Shown piece after piece: positions 23,460-32,700 of a DNA stretch of 64,000 bases. The stretch covers positions 12,829,291 through 12,893,290 of the forward strand of contig CAJFCV020000001.1 of the NCBI GenBank assembly GCA_904066235.2, given 5' to 3'. The notes under the pieces were generated by a model. The model worked only from the letters and a program-made list of their open reading frames with translations, did not search any database and was not told the origin of the DNA. Position 1 is the stretch's first letter; the number at the start of each line of letters is the position of its first letter. The translations under genes and the position numbers were made by a program. The stretch is from Bursaphelenchus xylophilus (Eukaryota > Nematoda > Chromadorea > Rhabditida > Aphelenchoididae).

Positions 23460-24640
23460 AAAGCCTTTTATAAAAAACGAGAAGTGGGACTCGAGTTTCG
23501 GGGTGTCAAAGTTGTGACCACAGTAGAGGGGGAGTCGGGGGTCTCGGAGTTGTTCAGCCTTGGGTGTCGGGAGAGTTGAACTCCCTCTTATGCTTGGGGC
23601 TAGTACCGGAGGTAACCAAGGGCTGGTAATCGGAGTACCCCGGGTTCCGTTGACCCGGAACTGGTACCCAAGGCGGATCAGCGGCTCTGCTTTCACTAGT
23701 CCTTGTGAAAATGCTGGGAAAAGTGGGACGGACGCGGGGCTATCGGTTATAACAACCAAAAAAGTTGAGAAAGTATATTGCGAATTGCCATCTTCCGAAA
23801 CGAGCGGAGGCTGTTGATGTGGAAGATCGGTCGACCGATTGGATGCATTTTCAAGGCCTTTGGCCAACCCTTTAAAAACCGACCTAACCCTGTGAGGACG
23901 GCTGTTTCGGATAAATCAAGCTGGAGCCACCGGTACGCCGCAGAGTTCGGTAATCGGTGGTGCCGAGACCTGGGGCGCTCGGCCGAGAGTCCTCTTTCCC
24001 CTCCGAGCAGCCATGAGCGGGGGCCCGTGTGCTGGTCCGAAGTTAAGGCGGGTGAACGAGGTCCCCAACGTGGGTAATGTAGCGAAAGCTCGCCTCTATA
24101 CCGCGGTCGGCACTATGGTTCCGGCTTAAAACGTCCCACGAGACGTAGCCCGGGTTATGAGGTCAAAACCACTTTGAAATTTCAGCTTCACTACGTAAGT
24201 TTGTGGAGGATCGTAGAGGTAAGTTTTGAGCAGTGCGCACAAAGTAGGGGGATGGCAAAATCGCAGCAAATATACAGTTTTGTTTGTTTTTTCTTTTTTG
24301 TTATAACCGGTATCCCAAAAGTCATCCCACTTTTCCCTGCATTTTCGATCAACAAGGAGTAGTGAAAGGAGAATCGCGGTGAAAGCCACGACTGGCAAAG
24401 CGGCAATACCGGCCGAAACGAGAAGTCCGCCGCTTGAACCGACGGGAAACACCCCAAGATAAGTTGGGATAGACAATCCTTGACATCCCTGGCTTGAACA
24501 GTAAACCGGACCATGGGGTCTATACCACAAAAAGTGGAATAGACACTGGGGCCAAACTTGTTTGGCTTTAGGGGAGTGCTCACTCCTTTTTGTGGCCACA
24601 ACGGCGATACTCAAAGAAGCTAGAGTCCTAGATATTTTTA
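23460..24640. repeat. GC-rich inverted-repeat element, ~1.2 kb
   Basis: Base composition changes sharply from AT-rich to about half GC and back. The left part (about 23460-23765) and right part (about 24295-24610) are diverged reverse complements. 'ggttataacaacc' and 'gggaaaagtgggac' on the left face 'ttgttataaccgg' and 'tcccacttttccctg' on the right. Read in the same sense they share a peptide-like theme, VIT..P...PLFPAFS. The centre (23880-24160) is a GC-rich stretch that I cannot assign. I see no rRNA, tRNA or recognised retroelement domain. It may be two inverted copies of a retroelement fragment. Confidence 0.55.
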
Positions 24641-24644
24641 TGTA

Positions 24645-26636
24645 CCCTTATCAGAGAAGAGAGTTTACTCCCATATACTATTACTACTGCTAAGAATAGT
24701 TGTAATTGTTGATGATATTGTACTGTAATTTACCCTAACATACCCTATATTATGATATTGTTTTGTTTGATTTTATGTATTACCATTACTCTGCTTTGCG
24801 ATGTAATTCTGTAAGATGTTATAGATTGTTGTATTTTATTAGTTTTTGAGTTGTTTAGATAGTTAAAATTGATAATTTTGTGGGTTTATTGACTATTTTG
24901 GCTCAGTGAGCCTATTTTGGTTGAATATTCTTGTTTTTTCTTCGGTATCTCGATTTGAATCATCATGGAGAAGAGTTTTTAGCACGAAATTTTCTTCTGG
25001 AGGTCCGAATCCCTCATGTTTCGACTCCTTCGATCTATGGAACATCATTGTGTTGTGAATGGAGAAAATGGTTGAAAATGGGGATGAATTTTATGGAAAT
25101 CGATTGTATAGCAATCTATTGATTACGGCAAACGCGAAAGGTGTGATTTCTCGAATGAAGGGGCATAAAATGGCTGCAATTACGAGAACTGTCTATTCAA
25201 GGCGTTATTTTGGCCGAAAAATTTTGTAAAAGGGGCAATGAAATCGTATTTCATAGACTTACCTTGTTCGTATATTGCATTTTTATGGATTATGTTACAT
25301 TGTAACTTTAAAATTTCGTTCAAAAAAATCGAAAATCGGCTAAAATATCACCACCTTACCCATGATGTCACCTGCTCGCCATTTCCTCGTATATGCCACA
25401 GGTTTTTTGGTGCCGACAGGTGAAAAGTTACTGTCTGAGGGTGGAAAGTGGAGTAAGTTCGCATTCAAAGAACGAGTTTACAATTTAGATCCACTAAAAA
25501 GTAATGTAATTTGGGCGGGAATTAAAAGTGGGTACAGAATTTTTAAAAGCTGGCCTTTATGTAAGGAGTAGTTATATAGTAATTCGGGGAAGTGAGGGTT
25601 TTCTGAGAACGCAAAAATAAGCATAACTTGGAATAAATAATTGAAAAGGAACTGATTTTTGGTGAAAGTTGGAGTTAGAGGAAATTTTCTTGGAAAAAGC
25701 GAGAAGAATCGTCGATTATTGGGCTGAAGGCTCATGCGAAGTGTCAAAATCAGTGGAAACAATCGAATTACAACGAAATTTTTTGAACGAAAGTATTTTC
25801 AAAAGGCTTTGGGACCTTGTTTTAGCCTAAAATGACGTCTAGTTTAATAAACAGAGTGCTCAAGGTGTACGTTTCAAATTCACATCAATTTTTGCATGGG
25901 GCTTTTTTCTGTATCACATACCAATTCTGCCAAATTTCAGCTTGCGCTGTGTTGGTACAGCCGGGATATTCAACGATTTTTGCAAACGAGAGACCATGGA
26001 AAATGGGGAGGGATGACCCGAGAAAATTGAAAAGTTGCCTCGATTTAGCAGACTTCTGGTTTTTACTGTGGCAAAGTATGGTTTAGAGTGAAGGAAGGTA
26101 GTGTCAGTAATAATCAAAATAAGAAAAAGTGGTCGTATTGTAAGTCTTCACCGAGCTTTTTCTTATAGGCTTTCGTGGCAACGCCTACAAAATTTTCCTG
26201 GACCTGTCTTACGCCTCGTATCGATTGATTTTGCGTTGACCCGAACTGTCGTCGACCTGAAATGTTGGTACACGGAATTTTTCTCTCCGAAAAGAATTAT
26301 GTAATAAAGCTTTCTCTGGCCACTCTCCTCGTCTTCCACAGTCTCTGAACTGCCAGAAATCGTTCAAAAACCCATCAGAATCTACTATTATACAAAGAGC
26401 GAGCTGAAAATTTGCAGTGTCGATCTATAGCCTAGGCTTTCACACCTCAACGGATTTTTTTCTCTATTTAGATTCATTGCACACAGTTATCGCCCTTTCA
26501 ACTCCGGCTTCTTGATCTCTCAAAAAATCTCACGCCTTTCACTTTTTCGGATCAAAAAAAGCGAAATTTTCTTCCGCTATGACCCAGATAACCTGGATAA
26601 CCGATCTTCATAACAGCTTTTATCAAGCTTCCAAAC
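24645..26636. other. Intergenic, no supported gene
   Basis: AT-rich DNA. It holds a partial ~400-bp GACGCTCAG-family fragment at about 25880-26015 ('cttgcgctgtgttggtacag' through 'gagagaccatgg'). No exon-like segment with paired splice sites is seen. Confidence 0.5.
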
Positions 26637-28071
26637 ATGTTGAAACACGCTGTGATTTTTCTAATTGCAACTGAATTATTGGTGGAATGTTGCCAAATTG
26701 AGCTGAGTTTGAGGTCAAACACCGACTATCCTTTCCAGTTCGAGGCCGAAGTGCCATCGATTAAAAAGAAAACGGACAGGACAACGATGACCAAGATTGG
26801 ACAGCAACGCAAGGTCAAGGTGGGTTGGAATTTGACAAGGGAAGTACTCGATGTTCGACGCTCAGATTTTCTGCAAATTTTGCACACATTTCGGATATGG
26901 GTCACATACCGATCGCTGAAAATTTTTGCTTCCGCTTTGCAGGGGGAGCCGGGACATTCAACGGTTTTTGCGGCCTAGAGAGCACGCGAAAGTTAAGTGC
27001 GGTGAGGCGAAAACTCTTTTTGGCCATATATGGCTCGGGACTTCTAAATCTCTCCGCAAGAGTCCATCCGAACCCTGCAAATTTAGTCCAAAGTTAAAAG
27101 TTGACAAAAAAGGAGGAGACGACAGAGAAAGGCAGAAATTCTTACAAAGAGAGAAATTGCGCAATATTATGTCAGATTGCGCAACTTTTAACTTTGTACT
27201 AAATTTGCAGGGTTCGGATGGACTCTTGCGGAGAGATTTAGAAGTCCCGAGCCATATATCTTTGTCAGTTTCACATGGAAAAAATTGATTTTTTGTGGAA
27301 GCATTGCTCTCTACAGTAGAAATAGCCCTGAAACTTTTGTATCAAAAATTCGCAAAAAAGTGTCGGATTTTGACCAACTTTCGGTCAAAAAATCTCGGGT
27401 TTTTTCTGCAGAGCGCGGGCTAGGAGTCTCTAATTTGTGTCACAATCAGAAAAAATTATTCACATAAGTTTATGCAAACGTAGGCCAAGTTTCCTTCCTC
27501 CACAAGGCTCATTTTGTCGAGGAGTTGGGGAAGAAATCCGTCGAAATTGTTGACGATAATGTCATTGTCCATAGTAGAGCGCTGAAATTAAGGAGGGTTT
27601 GTTAAAATACGCCCTGGATAACTTGTTACGTTTTTGAGATTTTATCAGTCTGTCGGGAAAATAATGTGGCTTCGTCGCGCCTTGGAATCACCCATCATCG
27701 CCTTGCGGCTTTTTTTTTGGAGGCTTTGACTGCGAAGAGGCGCGAAATTTCGCCGCGAAAAATCCACGCTATTTTCCCGACAGACTGATAGTGACCTACT
27801 ATTAGTATCTTTCCACAAAGGTACTACATATAATACGCTTGCAATACGATGTAATTTCCAGATCAACGGACCCTCCTGCTCCCACAAAACCTGGATTTTC
27901 CGGACCTACAAGCAAACCAAAGATGGGAAATGGGTCCCGGCCGAGACACACACCGCCAAATTGGACGGGAATGGAAGAGCTTTGATCGCCGTAAACGATG
28001 CTTACATTCCCGTTATAAGTGATCGAATCGGAGTCACTTGTTCTGAAGCCGTGATCTGCGCAAGGGGATAA
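26637..28071 (+). CDS. Small secreted protein A of a tandem paralogue pair, 130 aa
   Basis: Two exons: 26637-26819 (61 codons) and 27862-28071 (69 codons and TAA), joined in phase 0 by donor GTGGGT and acceptor TTTCCAG. The N terminus MLKHAVIFLIATELLVECC is a typical signal peptide, so the protein is probably secreted. Exon 2 has a pattern shared with the next gene: PSC then W-x-FRT, LDG-x-GR, DR-x-GV-x-CSE and ending ICARG. The second exons of the two genes are exactly equal in length (210 bp) and the first exons differ by two codons, so they arose by tandem duplication. Three shared cysteines in exon 2 may form a disulfide or a dimer. The family is not one I can name. The intron of 1042 bp holds a ~400-bp family element with another nested inside and a MITE. 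An AATAAA overlaps the stop codon region. Confidence 0.8.
26855..27450. repeat. ~400-bp GACGCTCAG element interrupted by a nested palindrome
   Basis: The outer family member starts near 'gacgctcagattttctgcaa' and ends near 'tctgcagagcgcgggctagg'. It is split by a palindromic insert at about 27028-27260. Both lie in the intron of secreted gene A. Confidence 0.75.
27028..27260. mobile_element. Nested foldback insert with GGCTCGGGACTTCTAAATC arms
   Basis: The left arm begins 'tatggctcgggacttctaaa' and continues to 'ccctgcaaatttagt'. The right arm is the reverse complement and ends 'agaagtcccgagccata'. Arms are about 80 bp and nearly identical. ATA/TATA words flank both sides, and the interrupted host repeat normally reads straight from GGCCATA into CTTTGGCAGTTTC, so a short TA-rich target duplication is likely. 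Confidence 0.8.
27645..27788. mobile_element. MITE with CAGTCTGTCGGGAAAATAA ends, copy 5, TA target duplication
   Basis: Element TCAGTCTGTCGGGAAAATAA to TATTTTCCCGACAGACTGA, flanked by TA on each side. It sits in the intron of secreted gene A about 75 bp before the acceptor. The interior is a near hairpin around GCCTTGCGGC and its complement region. Confidence 0.85.
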
Positions 28072-28198
28072 ATAAATTCATGGATATGTCATCATTTTTT
28101 GAGCAGTGAAATTTTGAATAATAAACTACATATTTTTTACCCGACTTTTGAGGAGATTTTTTGACCCACTTTCCCTTTTTTTGTACCGTAAATCCCTG

Positions 28199-28205
28199 TA
28201 TAAAA
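28199..28205 (+). promoter_or_regulatory. TATA box of secreted gene B
   Basis: TATAAAA lies 45 bp upstream of the gene B start codon, in the 178-bp gap between the two paralogues. It indicates that gene B has its own promoter instead of being transcribed from gene A. Confidence 0.55.
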
Positions 28206-28249
28206 GCGGAATTCGTTTAGAAATCGCAGTTTGAAACAGAAATTCGGCG

Positions 28250-29231
28250 ATGAAACCGTTGAATTTTCTTTTTTCTTTGATCTCGTTGACTTCTGCTTGC
28301 AATATTGCGTTCACTGTGCGTTCAATTTCCAATGAACGGCTCCAATTTGAGGCGGAGATCCCGAAAATTCGGCAAATCTCGAATCGAGTTGAGCTGGGGA
28401 AATTTGGACAAGAGGCGAATGTTACGGTAGGTGTGCAAAGCCTTTTTATATAACAAAAGACGCTCTTCAGTAAGGGCAACTGATTGTGTGACGGAAGAGG
28501 ATTATGTAATTGTCTGTTTGTCGGGAAAATAATGAGCACTCTGTCGGATCGAAAATCGCATCGCCGCCGAGAAAATGAATTGTGGCGCGGTAAAATCAAA
28601 TTGCTTTTCATTTCGGCGACGGTACTGATTATTTCCCCGACAGACTGGTATGGAGATTTGCGCTCTCTTTCGCACAGTGCAAAAAGTGGAGTTTTTTGTG
28701 TACGGTGTGGGCCGCTGCAAATGCCCATGCACTTTATGAAAATAGTCATAGCGCGCGCTTTGCAGAAACAGCACTTTATGGAAATACTAATATTCTCTTT
28801 ATAAGGGTATTATTCAAGGTGCGACGCTCAAATTTTCTGTAAATTTTGCACGCAAAATTTGCAAAAAAGTGTCTTTTTTGGCCTAAAATTTATCGGTCTT
28901 CCTGCAAAACACGCGCTAAAATTCTCAGCAATTCAGCTTGATTGTCATGAAATAAAGTAAACACAGAGACATTGGATCCACAATCCTTCCCCATCTAAAG
29001 ATCTCTGACGCTGTAGTTCAGTTCCCATCTTCTTCTTGCCAAAATCAGCTCTGGACTTTCCGAACCTTCAAGCCGGACGCTGACAATGCCTGGAGTTTGG
29101 CGCAATCCTCAACGGCGAGGTTGGATGGGAGAGGCAGAGTTTTGTTGATTGTCGACTTCCGACGACATATTTCGATTGCGGATCGGTGGGGAGTCAGTTG
29201 CTCTGAGTCGATGATCTGCTCTAGAGGCTAA
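28250..29231 (+). CDS. Small secreted protein B of a tandem paralogue pair, 128 aa
   Basis: Two exons: 28250-28426 (59 codons) and 29022-29231 (69 codons and TAA), phase 0, with donor GTAGGT and acceptor TTCAG. The signal peptide is MKPLNFLFSLISLTSAC. It shares with gene A the words QFEAE(V/I)P before the intron and, in exon 2, a cysteine before W-x-FRT, ARLDG-x-GR, DRWGVSCSE and ICSRG at the end. An alternative acceptor 6 bp upstream (CTGTAG) would add two codons; equality of exon 2 length with gene A argues for the one chosen. The intron contains a diverged MITE copy and a fragment of the ~400-bp repeat family. Function is unknown; secretion is an inference from the signal peptide. Confidence 0.8.
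28511..28648. mobile_element. MITE with CAGTCTGTCGGGAAAATAA ends, copy 6, diverged
   Basis: The left end TGTCTGTTTGTCGGGAAAAT and right end TTATTTCCCCGACAGACTGG are imperfect. It lies in the intron of secreted gene B, at nearly the same relative position as the copy in gene A but in an independent context, so separate insertion and shared ancestry are both possible. Confidence 0.75.
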
Positions 29232-29332
29232 ATTATAATGATTTTTACTTTGAATCTTATCAAAAAAAAAAGAGATTGTGAAAAAACAAGTAAAAATTAG
29301 TTTTACTTTCAATTTACAGGGGAAATGCTTCA

Positions 29333-29750
29333 ATTGCGACGCTCAGATTTTGATGAAACTTGGCAAAAATTTCGAAAATTTTTTTTGAGACATATGCGAG
29401 ATAACGAGCTTGTGTTTTGCAGGAACGATCGAGATTTTTAGATCGAAAGTTGTCAAAAAATGCGAAAATTTTTTGCGAATTTTGGCATGAAAAGTTTCAT
29501 ATTTATTTCTACCGTAGAGAGTAATGTTTCCACAAAAAAATCAATTTTTTCCGCGCGAAACTAACGAAGTTACGGCCAAAAAGGGTTTTCTCTGACCGCT
29601 CTCCGCATTTCGGGTACTCTCTCGTCAGATCGTCAAATAACTCGGCTCTTCCTGAAATTTGCGGGATAAAACTTTCAGGAATTGATATGTGGTCTATGCA
29701 TAACATATGTGCAAAATTTAAAGAAAATCTGAGCGTCGGACTTGAAGTAA
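29333..29750. repeat. ~400-bp GACGCTCAG inverted-repeat element, full copy
   Basis: It runs from 'attgcgacgctcagattttg' to 'aaaatctgagcgtcggactt'. Internal landmarks in order are GATCGAGATTTTTAGATCG, 'gcatgaaaagtttcat', 'tttctaccgtagaga', 'ccgcgcgaaactaacgaagt' and 'ctgaccgctctccgcatttc'. The outer 20 bp form an inverted repeat, and the middle is looser. It lies between secreted gene B and the convergent minus-strand gene. Confidence 0.8.
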
Positions 29751-29757
29751 TTCGATG

Positions 29758-32700
29758 TTAAACATGGTCGTTAAAGAAGGACAATTGAAATCCGGAGGGT
29801 CTCTTCTCCTTCATGTTGAATCCCAAAAGCATTCGAATCTTCACTTCATTGGCGGTGTATTCCATTACCATCATATTCTCCTTCTTTTCCACGTCATTCA
29901 CTTGATGGTTGAAGAGATTTTCGACGAGTTTTGTCCAGTTTGATGATTTTAGAAGCTGGAAAAGAAAATTCACATAAATTGTTGAATATACGGTAGAAAA
30001 ATAATGGATTATTTGTAAACTACGAGAAAAACTTCGGTTTTCCTCGAAAGAGACCCCGGAATCGGGGGCTCTTTCGATGTTTGCCTGAAATGGCCGAAAA
30101 GGTCAAAAGTAGGGTAATCGATGGCGTAGATTCCAAAAATCATACTCGTTTTTCCCGATTCCTACTTTTTTGCTTAAGTAGTAATGTTAAAATGTATTTT
30201 TTTGAATTTTTTCGAAAAATAGTCGATTTAGGGGTTTTCGAGGGTAAAAAAAGTAACTATCAACAAAATGAACGTCATTTTCGAAATCAGCACCCTCGAA
30301 AACCCCTAAATCCAGTATTTTTAGAAAAATTTCAAAAAATTACTTTTTAACATTACTACTTAAGCAAAAAAGTAGGAATCAGAAAAAACGAATATGATTT
30401 TTGGAATCTACGCCATCGATTACCCTGGGGGTCTCTTTCGATGGCTTTCAAAAACTTCAGAGTTTTTTGAAAAAATTCAATATTTTTCGAAAATTTTTTT
30501 CTCCGAAAAAATCAAAATTTTTTTTTTCAAAATTTTCCACCTTATCAATAACACTGTAATCCACAACGACCGTCGGTGTTCTTGTCTCCATTTTCGTCTC
30601 ATTCAACGCCCTTGTCAGCCCGATTAAATTATTTTGCAAAATTTTCAATTCCTCCTCCAAATTTCCATCCACATTCACGTGGGACTCGCTATAAAGCCCC
30701 AAAGGCTCTTCGATATAACGGTACTCTTTCAAAATCTCCAGACATTTTTTGTAGAAACTGAAGGCATCTTGAGCATTTTCGTTGATCGGATCAAAGTAAA
30801 TCCGCTGAATTTTGTGGAGACTTCTGACCGCGAATTCCGTAAAAGGCTCGGTTATGAAGGGCAGATCTTCCAGGAATTTGACCTAAAAAAGTTTTTTTTG
30901 CTCATTTTTACTCGTCAGCTTCTGAAATGGATAAAAAAATTGAGAATTTTTGCACAGTGCAAAAATTTTTTTTCGGAAGTCTGCACGGTGCAAATATTTT
31001 TTTGTGAAAAATAAATCCGCACAGTGCAAAGATGTTTTGGTGAACAATAATCATTAATTATAAGTCTGTACTGTGCAAAAACGTTTTTTTCATAATTCCA
31101 GTGCAAATTTTTTGCTAAATCTGCACAGTGCAAATTTTTTTTTCTTCAAATTCTGCACTGTGCAAAATTTTTTTTCTAACCATAATGTAACCATTGCACT
31201 GTGCAAAAAAATTTTTTTTCCAAAATTCTGCACGGTGCAAAAAAATTTTTCCAAAATTATGCACAGTGCAAAAAAAAAATTTTTTTTATTGACATGGTAC
31301 TCCAAGTGCGACGCTCAAATTTTGATGAAACCTGGCAAAAACTTTGCTTAATATTTGCTAAGACATATGCAAAATTTCTAGCTCGCCATTCGCAGAAAAA
31401 ATTGAGATTTTTAGATCGAAAGTCGGCCAAAATTTAGGACTTTTTGCCGAATTTCGGCACGAAAAGTTTCATGCCCATTTCTGCCGTAAAAAATAATTTT
31501 TCTACAAAAAATCAAATTTTTCCGCACGAAACTGCCAACGTTATGGCCAAAAATTTTTCTCTGACCGCTCTCCACGTTTAGCGTGCTCTCTCGGCGGCAA
31601 AGATCGTTCGATATCTCGGCGACGCCTGCAAAGCGCGAGCTAAAACTTTCAGGAATTGATATTTAGTCCATACCCGACGTGTGTGCAAAATTTTAAGAAA
31701 ATCTGCACTTGGGGTACTTCCCCTGTGAGTAAATTTTTGTTTTTCAAATAAGAAAACCTAAAAAAATTAAAAACTAAGATTTCTACAATATTTTCTACTA
31801 TTTCCACTACTTACCTGCAAAGTTTGAGAAGTCAAATCGATGAAACTCCTTATCGGATATTGCTCTTGGCTATAAAATGGGCACTTCTTCGGCAAAGTAA
31901 TCGAAAATGGCCTGGGGTCAAAAATTAATCTCACATGGATCGTAACTATTAGTCCCTCGACATTGTAATCGAAAGTAAATGCAGTCGTATCTTCAATGGC
32001 ATCCGCATTTATATAACGTTGAATTATTTGCAAAAAGGGAAAGGAAATCGGTCTTTTCTGAAAGGATTAGAAAAATAAAAAAACTGATCATAAAATAACC
32101 TACACTGTAATCGAAGAACCATTCAGTATGATAAACAAAGTACTTTAGCGGCAATTCGGCGGCTTTGGAACCTCGGATTACCGCTCGAATCGCGGTTAGC
32201 AACGTTTTTATCTCCGAATCCAGGTCTTTTGTCGTCTGAAATCGTTTGTTATATGAAAATATGTCTTGTGGACATCGTATTTTACAGTTCCTTTGCTTTT
32301 TTTAACGAAAGGAACAGTTTTAGCAAGTTGAAACGGAATGCCAAAAATGGCGGGAAATTTGAATTTTTTTAAATTAAAAAATTTATTTTCGCATCCGTTT
32401 GATCCAAAATGATTTTTAAAATACGTATTAAGTCTCCTTGTTTCAATTTTGCTCATTGAAACAGAATGCCAAAAATGGCGGGAAATTTGATTTTTTAAAT
32501 TTTGAATTTTTTTCTGATGCCATGAGTACTGTAAATAGGCCAAAAATAAATTGCCGAAATTCTTAGCTTGTCCTTTCAAGGTACAGCCGAGATATTCAAC
32601 GATCTTTGCAAACGAGAGACTATGGAAAATGAGGAGACACGGACGTCAGAGAAAACCTTTTTTTTCACTACAATAGTATTTAAAGTACGTCTCGGAGTTT

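Noticed and set aside
23880..24160. Ribosomal RNA or 5S gene
   Set aside because: The GC-rich text does not match 5S, SSU or LSU conserved cores that I know, such as the 5S box A/C region.
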